Source: Notospermus geniculatus
Taxonomy: Eukaryota > Nemertea > Pilidiophora > Heteronemertea > Lineidae
DNA length: 64,000 nucleotides
Assembly (NCBI GenBank): GCA_002633025.1
Contig: NMRB01000533.1
Location: 239,989-303,988, forward strand
Direction of reading: 5' to 3'
Shown: piece by piece, positions 18,601 to 30,928 of the stretch
Layout of the letters: each line of letters opens with the position of its first letter
Numbering within the stretch: position 1 is the first letter of the stretch
The notes under the pieces: model-generated
Seen by the model: the letters and a program-made list of their open reading frames with translations, nothing else
Told to the model about the DNA's origin: nothing
The model's database searches: none
Position numbers and translations under genes: made by a program

Positions 18601-18929
18601 ACATGTAGTTAGTTATCTTCATGTGATAACTCTCTTTAACACATGTTTTTTTCCCGGGATGTCAGTTTTCTCCTGCCTACAATATTCACCCAATGTTCTC
18701 TACAGAATGTAATAAAGGAGCCTGGTATTGCCACTTTTTCTCGACAGCCGGTGCCACCGCGCCACTCTCCAACTCGAGGGACTAACTACGTTTCAGCTAA
18801 TGACCCGATTTACTGTGTACATGGATTTTTGTAGTTCATATTGCTGCCACTAGGTGGCTCCATCTATGTCAGCAGTCAAATAATGCATTAGATCCAATAC
18901 CGTGCTCCTTTAAGTGACTCACATCTCAA

Positions 18930-19165
18930 TATGTGAGGCGGTCTAGGAAAATCCACCGGATGTCACATTTGAGGAAAGTGTTAATGGCCTTGGTGAACCC
19001 GCACATTTCAATAGCTGAAATGTACTCAGTAACATGTAAACAACAGCAGATCAATGCACAGGTAATCTGATAGCCCTTGTTGCTCATCCAGTGACATCTG
19101 ATAAGTTTTCCAATACAACCACACATATTTTTTACGTGAAGGCCCCATGTGACATGCTCAGGATG
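18930..19165. repeat. Interspersed repeat (GAGGCGGTCTAGGAAAA family)
   Basis: It shares GTGAGGCGGTCTAGGAAAA and GAGGAAAGTGTTAATGGC with the reverse complement of positions 1-60. It shares AATAGCTGAAATGTAC and CATGTGACATG-type segments with 37845-38005. The nature of the element is unknown. Confidence 0.65.
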
Positions 19166-19233
19166 GTTCTGTAAGATACCAAAGAAACACAGGCATAATT
19201 TCGACGTGGCCAAACAACATCAGAAATTCGTTA

Positions 19234-19578
19234 GGCCAAAAAAAATTGTCTGTTTCTTGTCCAGCAACTCGGCGAAAAATGATGCGGGCATGCGAATTTT
19301 TTTTTATTTTCAAATAATTTTTTTCCCGTTTTCTTCATGGATGGGGGGAATACCACCAGCAAATTATCTCTCTACATGTTTAAAGCACATATTTCATGAA
19401 AAATAAAGATGAAATAAAGATGATTTCAAGTGATGAAGCATTTCTGTGCATTGTATAGAAGGCGCTGCGTAAGCAAAGTGGGAAAATTTGAAATTGGTAA
19501 GAAAAAAAAAATTTCGATGCGGAGGGTCTGGGAATGACGCGGGCGCGGACAAGAAACAAATACTTTATTTTTTTGGCC
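19234..19578. mobile_element. Harbinger-like MITE, GGCC ends, TSD TTA
   Basis: Inverted ends are GGCCAAAAAAAATTGTCTGT and its diverged complement, with TTTCTTGTCC and GGACAAGAAAC further in. TTA flanks both sides exactly (19231-19233 and 19579-19581). GG-type ends with a 3-bp TTA duplication fit PIF/Harbinger. Confidence 0.88.
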
Positions 19579-20080
19579 TTATAGTTCACATATGTCAGTC
19601 ACATGACGTACGGCAGTTGCCGAAACTAATTACGTGAGGGCAAAAAGAAACTGTGGTGTGTGTGAAAGATTGGATGACCTTTGGATGCAGAGCTTAACGA
19701 ACTTCTCCAACGACTAATTAACGCTGTGTAAGAGGCTGTTGACCGCCTGTGATGACGCCACATGAAGGCGGGTCAATAACAAGACATTTTCGTACGTCAT
19801 CGTCAGTGCAAAGACAGAGATTCTGCAAAATAAGTCGAACCATTGAGTGCATATATGGAAATCCATACTATCGGCGCACACCCACGGCGTGGAGTGAATG
19901 GTTGGTCTCTTCTCTTAATTGATAATAGTAAATCAATCAACAGATGGAGTCAATCAATTAATTTGTCGATAATGGATGTTTTGCTGTTGATGATAGAGGA
20001 GAAGATTGGCCTTGAACAACCTGTCAATCTCGCTAACGAGCCAATGACAGGTCACGAGGTCGGTGTGCATTCAGTACACT

Positions 20081-20206
20081 CAGGGGCGCCCTGTGCTAGA
20101 AACATTGAAATTTGCGGCAAATTCCAAATTTTCATGGTCGATTTTACAGATTTGTTGGTCAAAAGGGGGGCGAGCCCCCGGCGTGCTGCCCCTGGATCCG
20201 CGCCTG
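20081..20206. mobile_element. hAT-like MITE (CAGGGGCRGATCC family), TSD ACACT
   Basis: It starts CAGGGGCGCCCTGTGC (a deletion near the left end relative to 16072) and ends CCTGGATCCGCGCCTG. ACACT flanks it exactly (20076-20080 and 20207-20211). Confidence 0.9.
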
Positions 20207-20410
20207 ACACTCATCCCCAGTGTTCAGTTGGCCATACATGTTGGTATAGACCCAGTAAACACTGGCATTACTGGTGCCAAAAGGGAACGATCATCAATAG
20301 ATGGCACTCTTTTACGAGGAAGCCAACCATAAGCCATCATCACAGGTTTAACCAACGCCAACGTAACACACTTTCTGATTGGCTAAGACACATGTACAAA
20401 ATGTACACTG
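20207..20410 (+). repeat. Interspersed repeat, uninterrupted copy
   Basis: Contains CCCAGTGTTCAGTTGGCCAT, GGTATAGACCCAGTAAACAC, GATCATCAATAGATGGC and TTTCTGATTGGCTAAGA. It is the plus-strand counterpart of 5190-5385 and gives the empty-site sequence for the insertion at 61468-61670. Confidence 0.75.
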
Positions 20411-20939
20411 TACATTCATGCTCTAAGAGGAGTATATTCAGGCTACAGTCATGCTATACATGTACATGCTACAGTAAGCTTCCCATCGGGGATTCCCCGA
20501 ATCGGAGAGCTAACGCCATCTATTGAGAATCGAACCCGAGACCTTGAGGTGACAGGCACTATATGTTTCCACTGCTCCATTTTGAGAGCTCTGAGATCAA
20601 AGTTCACAAAGTGCCATTAAATCAATGATAAACTACAACTTTGGAGTGTTATAGAATCCACTTAAGACTATCTGCTAAAGTGAGGCCACCCTCGTCGGGA
20701 AACCATCAAGTTGATGTTTTCCAGAGGCACTGAAGGAATATTCTATCTGCAAAAATACGGCTACCTGTATGTGATGCCGCAATTTCAGTTGAGTGAGCTA
20801 ACACCTGAGCACATCCCTGAGGACCAGTCGACAGAGTTCTGGCCGGAACTAACCATCGGCTGAAACGAACGGCAGAGGTTCTGTGGTGGATGGCAAGTTT
20901 TGTTGAATGGCAAGATTTATGTATTGGAATTGATGGTCA

Positions 20940-21205
20940 ATGCCAGAGTGCACTGATAGCCAAGTGGTTATGTCCGTTAAGCGGCAGGTCCCACGTTCGG
21001 ACCAGCCCGGGCCATGCGGGATCAATCATCCCTGGCTCTTCACGTCTGTCGCGTGGGACAGTAAGCCGTGTGCCTTTGCAAGGGCAAGTGTAAGACCCCA
21101 TCCAAGAGAGGAACATGAGTAGCTTGAGATGGCCTCTTCAGTACTCACAAGGGCCAATAATGCTTTGTGTCTGGCCCTGAAGGAATAATCTAATACAATA
21201 CAAAA
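20940..21205 (+). repeat. tRNA-derived SINE family A
   Basis: A tRNA-like head (ATAGCCAAGTGGTTATGTCC, then GTCCCACGTTCGGACC as a decayed B box) is followed by the family body with CTTTGCAAGGGCAAGTG and AGTAGCTTGAGATGGCCTC. It ends in an AATACAATACAAA tail. Other copies are at 21945-22345, 34432-34650, 53885-54205 and 56516-56802. Confidence 0.9.
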
Positions 21206-21944
21206 TGCTGGAAGGAATGGCAGTGGATCTCCAGTGAACGGCTAGTTTTGTCGGACAAGATATTGTGAATTGAAATTGACGGTCAACACCAAAGGACAGG
21301 TTGTAAAACGTGCCGCTGACTTGGATGACAACAACATCATCATCACTTTGCGTCATGCATGTCCTTGTCCTCCCAAGATTCTCGACGTGAGAACTGTTGC
21401 ATTCCCGGCAGGGTAATCACTTCCATAACTTAGACACACCCAGATCAATAAGGGTCGCTATAATTAGCACAAAGCTGACCAAGTCTCATTTTTCGTTTGC
21501 CGTATGACAAGTAGTGATGTAACGGCGAGAGGGCCAGAAGTCAATAATGAACAGATGACAGACAGTTCGTAGGTTCAAGATAATCGTCGTTGGTGCACAC
21601 GGCCCTTGTGTTTCACAATTTAGAGCATGAACTCCTCGAAATGAAACTACCAAGTTGAACAACAACAATGGGTGCGGCACCAGCTAAACTTGACGTCAAC
21701 AACAATAATTGCTTCCTGAGATAAACGATGTTTAATACTTGAAGTTCAAGATCGCAGAAGACAGACAGCAAATTGGCAGACAGTCTATCCAAAAGTGTTC
21801 ATCAACAGGTTACGATGAGTCAAATAAAGTGTGGACCTCACCAGTCGTACAACTACTAATCAGGTGCAAGTCTCACCATGATTAGATTGCCAAATCGGAT
21901 CATTTGGACTGTCCTTATTAGATTTTTCTGTCTGGGCTGAAGCA

Positions 21945-22345
21945 AAAGCATTATTGGCCCTGGTAAAGTATGGAAGAGGCCATCTCAAGCTACTCATGTA
22001 CATGTACCTCACTTGGATGGGGTCTTTTAAGGTGTCTACAGGTCGACATTGTGCCTTGAAGCAACTCGACGGATCCGTCGCAGATCAAAACACTACCACG
22101 CGCAGGTCGACATTTCAGCGATTGAGAGGAACTCGGAGCAACTGGCAGTTCCTCGAACAGCACGCTCAACTAGCGGAATCTGGCAGTTGCTCGGAGACGC
22201 AAGCGTGCTCAGGTCGACAAAATCGGCAACTGATCAGTCACTCCGAATTGCTTCCATCGCCGGAAAGCTAGTTGCCGCGAGTTGCTTCGCAGGACACAAT
22301 GTCGACCTGTAGGCACCTTTACTTGCCCTTGCAAAGGTCGAATGG
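21945..22345 (-). repeat. SINE family A, 5'-truncated copy split by a MITE
   Basis: The 3' body of SINE family A in minus orientation (GAGGCCATCTCAAGCTACTC) runs to 22029 and resumes at 22322 (CTTGCCCTTGCAAAGG). The intact copy at 34432 reads GGTCTTTTACTTGCCC without a break. The tRNA-like head is missing. Confidence 0.9.
22030..22318. mobile_element. MITE with AGGTGYCTACAGGTCGAC ends, TSD TTA, nested in a SINE
   Basis: Terminal inverted repeats AGGTGTCTACAGGTCGACAT and ATGTCGACCTGTAGGCACCT bound 289 bp. TTA (22027-22029 and 22319-22321) is duplicated. Removing one TTA and the element restores the SINE sequence exactly. The 3-bp TTA target fits PIF/Harbinger. Confidence 0.93.
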
Positions 22346-22920
22346 GAGGAGAGAAAATGGACACGACAACAACATTTTCTTGCTTAATTCTCTCAACGGA
22401 CGACTAACAACCGGTTTCCTCAAACGGTTCCAAATCCCGGTGGCACGCCAACCACATCCCCGGCCAAATCTCAGCGACACCGAACTCTCCCGTTGCTTCT
22501 GTTCAATATGCCAGCCTCAAAACACCTCCATATATCTATTACTTCTTACTTGTCGATAAAACATAAAAGTTCCCGGTGGGAATTGCGGTCCATCTAGGTC
22601 TGAACAGCAGCAGGATCATTTAGCTCAAAAACTTTGGGTCTACCCTGGGAAAAATTGATTATCCGTTTGTCAGGGGGCATTTGTAGGTTGAGGATACCGG
22701 TATGTACATATCGAATTCATTCACAAGGGTTCCATGAATGTCTTTTGATTTTTTCAACGGAAATGCAGACATGGCAGATGTTGGCAGTTCTTTCAAAATG
22801 CTCGTCTGCATTTCTCATGGAGCATCCTAAGGGAGTTGATGAGGGGTTTTGATAACCAAAACGAATTTCTTCCACGTATAATACCGAGGGCGCTTTTGTC
22901 AAATGGGGGGGGGGGGGTAG

Positions 22921-23400
22921 GTGGTGCATTGTTTGGAAGTCACACTCATGACTCAGAGACTGCTGGTTCGATTCAGAGCGCCCTGGATCCCATCTTCGAT
23001 AATCGAAGGCCGATCTGCTCACCACTGCGTTACATCGCACATCACCCTTCGAGAAATTGACCGGTCTGTGACGGATCCGCTGCCTCGAGAAGAGGAGGCC
23101 AATCAGAACCAGTGTTGTAAAATGTCCATGTAGTATAAATAGTGGTAACCGAAGCCCCTGCCGAAGACCCGATATTAAATGCAATCTGATTGGTTGACCG
23201 GTAAAGTTGGCATCGTGCCAAGATACGCCGTGGACCGGTCTATTTCTCGAAGGGTGATATGGGATATAACGGAGTGGTGAGCAGATCGCCCTTCGATTAT
23301 CGAAGATGCTGGATCCACGCCTGCATCTCGTCTTGCAACACTGTACTCTCAAGTGGTCTAAAAGGATCCAATGAGCTCAAAGCTGCTCCTCAAGTTCCCT
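22921..23400 (+). repeat. SINE family B copy split by a fold-back at about 22984-23318
   Basis: A tRNA-like head with the B box GCTGGTTCGATTC lies at 22921-22980. Sequence matching the body of the family B copy at 51184 (TCTCAAGTGGTCT, CAATGAGCTC...GCTGCTCCTC) resumes after 23318. Between them is a fold-back with arms TCTTCGATAATCGAAGG and GATCTGCTCACCAC repeated in inverse at the right. Confidence 0.8.
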
Positions 23401-23974
23401 GAAATATTTATGAGGGGTAATGATGTGGAACACCTGAGTCTAGTGTAATATCATAACTCTGCATGTAACTTACAGAGGAGGAAAATCAGCGGCCATCTTT
23501 AAAGATGGCTGCCAATAACCCCTTTCCACCGAGTTGATCGTGATACACTTTTGATATTTCATGGAGGGGACTACCCTCAATCAAATTCAGGCAGAAAATC
23601 TTACTTAGCAATTTTTAGAGGTTGAACCACAGATTGATTGGACTGATGGAATGGGCTACGTACATTGAGAAATTCCCTTTGGGAAATGTCGGGGGGAGGG
23701 GATGTGGGGAGGGGAGAGGGGAAAGGGGAGGAGGGACAGGGATGTCCTAGAATCATGAAACCATACCTGACCAATCAGTGCGGATGGTAAGTCCATTGAT
23801 ACTCCAATGAAGTCTGTACTCCGTGTTACAAGGTACCACCAACATCTTAGATCATCGTGAAGTTAATCCGACAAGAAGGATGCCAACGGCTCTGGGGCAG
23901 AACACAGGATTTTAATTCAGAATTGGACGCTAATGACAGTTTTCAAATTCAAGCCTCCACTACACCTGTGATTT
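23400..23974. other. No recognised gene; purine-rich tract
   Basis: Contains a G/A-rich run at 23690-23745 (GGGGAGGGGAGAGGGGAAAG-like). Nothing else is supported. Confidence 0.5.
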
Positions 23975-24178
23975 AAAAGGGCTGTTCGTTTTCGTCAATT
24001 GGGGAATCTGAGTTGTGATCATTGAGAAAATGGAGGAAGTTATGAAGCTGCAAACTGCAGGGATTATTTCGTACAGCACAACAAATAATCCCTGCAATTT
24101 GCAAGTGCATAGATTTTTCCGTTTTCCCAAGGATCACAACTCAGATTCCTCAAGCGACGAAAACGAACAGCCCCTTTG
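23975..24178. mobile_element. Fold-back MITE with AAARGGGCTGTTCGTTTTCG ends
   Basis: Arms AAAGGGCTGTTCGTTTTCGT and ACGAAAACGAACAGCCCCTT are inverted, continuing through AATCTGAGTTGTGATC and GATCACAACTCAGATT. The flanking 45 bp on each side are diverged direct copies of each other (GACAGTT...TTCAAGCCTCCAC). Confidence 0.85.
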
Positions 24179-25654
24179 GAATCGGACACTCGTGACAGTT
24201 GTTCAAGCCTCCACAACACATGTGACAAAACTGATAAATTCAACTAAAGACAAAATTCTAAATCTTGACATCCAAATCATGTGGTCCTCAAGATCTAGGC
24301 CTTGTTATCTCTATTACATTTTTTATACAAAGGGATTACCGGTAAGTCCATCACACCCTAACTAGGCCAAATTGAGTTTACTTCGTCAATGGGACAATAA
24401 GAGCATGTGTGGGTGACTTGAGTCAACACGTACAACTGATAATGAAATATCAGGATAATGAAAATCAAATTACCCAAGCCAATTTTACAGGTTTGTAATC
24501 CACAATATGGTGAAAACAGGCATGACTGATAGTCAATTATCAAAATATCGGAAATTTTTATCAAAATACCAAAGTCAACTTCGCAAGTTTGTAATCTACA
24601 AAAGATGGTGGAAAGTGCAAGAGGCTGGTCTGACGTCATAGGCAGTGTCTCTCGCTATCAGCACGGCACTAGAATGGAGCCAGCGCCAGCTTATCTTTTC
24701 GTCAGAGCTTTTGTTTCTTCCTGCATGACAGGAAATATCATAAAATATTGCAAGAATTGGGCCTACTTCATATAATATGACCCTAGAAGTGTTTGACTAT
24801 TACTCAGGAAGTAGGCTAGCCATATTTTCATCACGTCTTGATCATGTTGTAAAATATTTACAAGTGTTAGAAGAATGATAAAGGGGATGATCAAACAGCC
24901 AATTTGATTGTTATTAGTGCATGACTGTTTGAAGATGCCAGAGACGTTTCGAGTCAAACCCATATTTTCTCGTTGTGTTTTCCCGTAAGTCGGGCAGGGA
25001 TGCTCTCGATCGGCCGATCACCAGCCGAACAAGCGTTCACAGCTACATCAGGCGGTGTGGTGCCGTGAAAATGGGGCCTTCCTGTGAATTTGTGACTGAA
25101 AAATACGTGCAGCAAGATCAGGCATCTTCCTGCCAAATGACCTGTGCCAAAATTGAAGAATTCGGCCGATATAGCTGCATTGGTCGATTGGCCGATCTAG
25201 GACCATGGCCTAACAGCAGAAAGAACATTAGTGGACCCAAACAATACAATCAGTAAAACCTCTTGTGTCACAATATTTTGTGTTCAATTTCCTGACAAGA
25301 CAGGAACAAGCAAATATTCCTGAAGAGGACAATCAACAAATGCGTCTGCTGGTTGTTTACCATGACACGCTCAACGTCTGCTTACGAAATCAGAATTGAA
25401 TTATTATTCAAATCAATAATATATTGACGGTGTTTTTGTGTGGATTTATGGCTGGATGTTTACGATAGACCTTCTGCGGTGGGCGAGTTTTCCAGGTGCA
25501 AAGAAAATGGACTCTCCCAGACAACCAATCAGCCATGAAAACTATGTGGCCTGATATCAAACTACCAAACAAAGAAATGGCGGCAGCACACTTCTCTGTC
25601 CAAATTTTTACCACCACACTGCCGATTCCTGGTATTTCAGGGCAGTGGTGGACA
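24179..25654. other. No recognised gene
   Basis: AT-rich sequence with short unrelated frames on both strands. I see no splice-bounded coding segment and no defined element. Confidence 0.5.
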
Positions 25655-25895
25655 TGGTCGATGGATGGACAGACAGCCGGACCCATCTGCCAACAGATGG
25701 ACAGACAGTCGAATCCATCTGCCTACAACTGGACAGACAGTCGGACCGATCTGCCAACAGATGGACAGACAGTCGGACCCATCTGCCAACAGATGGACAG
25801 ACAGTCGGACCCATCTGCCAACAGATGGACAGACAGTCAGACCCATCTGCCAACAGATGGACAGACAGTCGGACCCATCTGCCAACAGATGGACA
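25655..25895. repeat. Minisatellite, 32-bp unit x about 7
   Basis: Units of the form ACAGATGGACAGACAGTCGG followed by ACCCATCTGCCA recur at 32-base spacing. Because 32 is not a multiple of three, the same peptide pattern appears in all three frames on each strand; none is a gene. Confidence 0.95.
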
Positions 25896-25950
25896 TGGTG
25901 TGCACAGCCATAATAGAAGCCGCTAGACCAACAGGAGTTACTGTGGTCCA

Positions 25951-26215
25951 ATAGTCAGCTGCGCGTATTGCCAAAAGATGGCAGCAAAGTTCTAGCGGAC
26001 CAATACACAGGAAAATCCACGTGATTGGTGCTCAATCAAGAATAAATGGGTCCGCTATATGCATTGAATTGGGCCATAGTGACACCTAGTGGACAACTGA
26101 CTAACAGCTCCTATTCAATGCCGAGCGGACCCATTCATGGTTGATTGAGCACCAATCAGGAGAACTTTACATTGTAGAACTTTGTTGCCATCTTTTGGTA
26201 ATAAAGCGTGACTGA
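25951..26215. repeat. Interspersed fold-back repeat, intact copy
   Basis: ATTGCCAAAAGATGGCAGCA near the left end is inverted near the right end (TTGCCATCTTTTGGTAAT). GATTGGTGCTCAATCAAG is inverted as TTGATTGAGCACCAATCA. It is the intact relative of the split copy at 12770-13234. Confidence 0.85.
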
Positions 26216-29200
26216 CTGCTCATATTGGATGTGGGTTCAAAAAGGTGTTATTCCATAAGAAACTTTTCGGCTCTATGTCTGGATTAATACTAAAGAATTC
26301 GCCACACAATCCCAAATACAGAGCCACCAGAGACCGTATTGCTAAAGAGCAAGCCTTGAAGCAATACTTCGATGTTCTGGCGTCATCTCAAATTGAAACC
26401 CAGACAGAAACGTATCTTGCCATTGTCAGATCACAGGATTAAAGAACGCCAAGTAACAATCCAATTCGGCCCATTGGGTCCGGCACATTCTCAAGAGACA
26501 CTCACGTCTACTTATATACGGCAATGTGGCGAATTAATGATTGCCTAAGGACGGTTATAACAGGTGTTGGAGCGATATGACGACGAAGACAATTGGCTGC
26601 GAAGACTGCGAATGATGATTCAGCAGAAATCAATACCGATAGCTAAGGCGGAAATGGAGAAAATATTCCGTGGTTTACGATTCGCTGACGGCTGATGTAA
26701 TGACGCCTGAGAGTGAAACTGAAACAAAAGTGTCTGATCTCATCAATCAGATCATGCAGTGTTCTCCACCAGCCATTTTAAACAGGTGGGCCACCATGCC
26801 ACATTTGTGGCTCTATCTGAACGCCCCAAGGAATAACTTCTGAAGGTATTCCTTGGGCTGTCGGGAGTGTCAGTGGTGCAGTGCAAACACCACCAACTGT
26901 CACCTCTGAGGATTGGGTCCAATCCCTGATAAGGGCATTCTTAAGACAGAGATGGCAACTTTCTTTGACAGAGCATGGTTTTTCCAGCCACTCTGGTTTC
27001 CTCCTGCTATATAAAAATTTGCCCAATTTTGTCAAAAGAACAAATAATTCAGCTCAACAGTTCAGGCGATCTTTGTTATTTTCAAACAGGGTGCGGGTGA
27101 AATTTTCGAACGGGAGTGATTGTAATGAAAATGGCATAGAAATAATTACCTAAGGTTGAATCGGCACTATCCGAATTCTTCTTGTTCTTAAGAAACTCCT
27201 GTGCAAACATGCTATAAAGTGACGGGCCATGTTCCGCCACCTCCATGTTTTACACCTTCACCGCCAAAAACAACAAGAAGTAAATTGCCCCGCGTATCCG
27301 ATAATGAATTATCCAAATATCTCACTCAATATTCCTCGAGTTGATAATGAATTAAAAATTCCAATTTGATGCTTGTTGGCAGTTCCGAACGTGTTACTGG
27401 GTTGTAAAAGCAGTCGCTAACTGGTGTTGGCAATTTGCAAAAAATTTCAAGAGATTTTGCTAAAACTACATGTATCACCATTGTATGAAAGAAACTTATT
27501 TGAAAGAAACTTCCTTGTTTAGAAAGATTTCGACTCATCAAAACAAAACGTGTTTTGCACCACACTTGGAAGCAGACGCCACGTTCAGAAATGAAGAAAA
27601 TCACAAAATCCAGAATGGTACTGTAATCCCAACATTCTCAATTGCTTTATACCTCAAGTAATGACTTGGGATGGACGACGCAAATTAGCCATTGAAAATC
27701 TGAGCATGTTCTTTTGACATTATGCCGCACCTCCGACTCTGTAATCCCGTTAAATTGGACCGGTCCGCACGGTTCCTCATGTCCATGCCTCGCTCACCCG
27801 GCAATGAATACCGGTGTACATTGGCGTTCACAGCACATGTTTACCCATCGACCACGCCAACACACCTGTGCTCCGCGGTCCCTGAGTACACCGCCGATGG
27901 TTTATAGATCTGGTTTTGAGTCAATGCTGTGGACTTGAACATCAATCGCGTATCGTTTTCCAGTGTCTACAATGTTGGTGGAAAAACTTTGATTTCAAAA
28001 CGAAGAGACTGACACGTCTTCAGCTCATAATCGAATCGCACCTTTCACTGCGATGTGTCACGGAAATAGAATATCATGGACGAGCCGTCAAATATTACGA
28101 CAGTTTTTTTCTACTTTATGGTTGCCTCGGCGGGTTTTCTATAAATAGCTCGTCATCCATTACAAAGATCGATTCGTCGGATCAATCAGTGGTATTGATG
28201 GCAAAAGTTATCAAGTTCTCATGTCTATATTCAGACATGCAACATTTTCCAAAACATCGGCGATTTTTTAATTATTTACTCCCACCTACACGTACTAGTA
28301 CACCAGATATTCCTCATACAATTTCAAGTATTATCGACAGAAACAAGTACGGTCGATTTTGGAATTATAAAACCATTGGAAATGAATCCTGACATATTGT
28401 CGCCAATGCCGTTTTATCAAAACCTCTTGATCAGGAACCGACACATATTTTGACACAGTTCCATTGCCAACACTTGCACATTTGGCACTTTAATACAACG
28501 TTATGAAATCCAAGAAAGTCCGTGCGACAAAATATCCAATTCTAAATGAACTTATCGAGATATGAGGCTGAACACGCAATTTGAAAGCTCCCAGAGGATT
28601 TTTCCACTTCTGAACAAATATCTATCACAATATGGCTGAGATGTGTGGAGTTCTGTGAAGAATACTGAATAAAGTTGCCGACTTCATTTGACTTGTGTTC
28701 AGAGCTTGGATTGGTTCGGACACGCAAAAATATGCAGATCAACGAGCAGAAAACACAAGTCACACATCCACTGAAAGAAAATCCGAAATTTTTTTTCCTG
28801 ATTGTCAAATAGAGGCATGAATGCAGGTCTACAACCACACCAGTAGAGAGCAGACTTTCCCAAATACGGCACGTTTACCCACGGGACCCCAAGTAGGCCT
28901 ACATATCCGTCCAAGACTTTGATCACCCTCGAGTAAATAAAACAGACAATACATGTTAAACTGCAAAGTTTGTTGGAAAGACAATATTTGGTGACACCAG
29001 TCCATGCTATGTCGTCGGGGCTGTATGCATGTTCTGACTTTATGGCGTGGCCGTCAAAGGAATGTTTTGAATTTTACACAACTGCCAAGACATCAAATAG
29101 CCACAAACTTTTGGAACGGAAGTGACGTTAACTCCACGGCACACAATGGAAATCTTATTGTTCGATGCGGCTTATTCCGTCAATCGATTAACGGCGTTTT

Positions 29201-29984
29201 TTGGCCAGTGGTCGGGGATTCTAAATTCGTTCCATTTATATTGAGTCATGATATCGTGGGTAAAAATTACACATGCAAGATTCAACCACTAAGACTTAGA
29301 CGCTCGTCCAGTTCATTCCATAAACCCAAAGCCCGTAAATTTTCGATGAGGTCCTTGAATACCAACTGCAATCCTGAACTCAACGGGCATGACAGGTGAC
29401 CTCCAAAACTGCTCCAATTTGCATGGACCGCGCCTTTCTCCAAACTTTCACTCCAAGCAAGGTCCACATGCACAAAACTCCAATGTGAGATCGCGAGATA
29501 CCATCCTTCGAAGCCTTCAGATATTCCCTATATTCCAAATCTGGAGATTGTCCTCCACCACACAGAAAACTGAACTGACCACAACTTCAGAATGCATGTG
29601 ATTTAATACCCTTGGCCTACACAATAACAATATTATGTAGGGCACAATGTGTGGAAATTTTAAACCCCAAAACATGCATTGAACTAAATTCCTTTGCAGA
29701 TCAGTGGCTTTGAACTGAGCCTATTATTCCGATTCCGATACCGGTACCAAAATAGACATCAAGGAGGCCCTTATTAGGCTAACCCCAAATCACTGACGCC
29801 TCAGACACAATATAGGTTTACCACAACCCCAAATAATATGAGGTGAAAGTCAGTGGCAAGTTAACAAGATGAGAACAGTCATACATTATCTACAGCTTTT
29901 GTACAGAAAGCCTCATCCAAGTTGGCATTGACATAAACAACTGATCTTTTTGATCGAACAGTAAAAAATAGTGCCAATGGCACT
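26216..29984. other. No recognised gene; SINE family C copy at 26865-27010
   Basis: A tRNA-like SINE head (ACTGTCACCTCTGAGGATTG) is present at about 26870. Elsewhere I see short frames without splice or homology support. The plus-strand 65-codon frame at 26245-26442 starts inside the preceding repeat's edge and is not convincing. Confidence 0.5.
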
Positions 29985-30697
29985 GTGCCCGCTTGGCTTG
30001 AAGCAGTTTGGCCCCCTAGAGATTTTGCCGAATTCATCTGAGTTGTTACAGCCTAGAGGTACATATTGATACGTGCAATGTTTCAAAGCAATAGGTCAAA
30101 CCGTTACAAAAAGAGCCAATATCGTAATTTCAAGTGAACTTTGACCTCCGTGAACTTGAAAAGTAGGTCAAATTGAAAACACGAGTACTATATCTTATGT
30201 ACCCCTATTAGATATACCCATGATAAAAATTTGACTAAGATCCGTCTCTTGGTAAGGAAGAAACAGTACTTTTAGTGATTTTGGTTTTGGCCCCCTAGCG
30301 ACAAAGTCAAGAATCAGACTTCGCGAAAATTTTGTCTGTAGGTTGCTGTAACCTAGAGGTACATGTGTACAAAGTTTCAACATGATAGTTCAAACCATTA
30401 TCAAAATACAGCCCTTTGAAATTTTTCACAAAACGCCCCCTGGAGGCCAAAATAGGAATCCAACCGTGGTCAAAATCGAACTCGATCTAGATCTTAGGCC
30501 CATATATACACCCACCAAAGATAAAAAAGATTCGTCAAAAAATAAAGGCGCTAGAGCGCTAACGGCCAAAAGTTTACGGACGTACCGCCGTACGGACCGC
30601 CGTACGGACCGCCGTACGGACTGACGCACGACAGACCACCACTCAACGACCCCAACCACAGCATAAGCCCTGCTGGGCCTTGCGGCCAAGCGGGCTA
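29985..30697. mobile_element. Element with TGCCCGCTTGGC ends and tandem CGTACGGACCGC motif
   Basis: The ends TGCCCGCTTGGC (29986) and GCCAAGCGGGCTA (30685-30697) are inverted. The interior repeats a module (AGAGGTACAT...GTTTCAA...CAAACC.TTA) twice and ends with three copies of CGTACGGACCGC. The interior is related to 62681-63003 and, more distantly, 46731-47071. No transposase is visible. Confidence 0.75.
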
Positions 30698-30928
30698 AAA
30701 ACAGTTATTTTGGGTGGACTTTTTTACAAATATAGAATTAATTCAGTTGAAATTTCAACAATTTTGTAAAACTTGAGGTACTGGCCTAAAATAGAATCAT
30801 TCTCGTCATACGTGACAAACAGGAATGCCATTCCATTATTAAACAATTCTGACGTTGGTATACTCTCCCGTCACCCCTTGAACAGAACAAGACCAGTTTA
30901 CCCAATGAGACAGTGGACCCTCCAATGA

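Noticed and set aside
22717-23352. 211-codon minus-strand frame
   Set aside because: It crosses a SINE and a fold-back insertion, and the pieces belong to repeats seen elsewhere.
25655-25895. Regular spaced repeats resembling a CRISPR array
   Set aside because: There are no unique spacers between units and the genome is eukaryotic; it is a minisatellite.
25496-25954. Frames of 80-152 codons on both strands
   Set aside because: Translations of a 32-bp minisatellite; the same peptide pattern appears in all frames.
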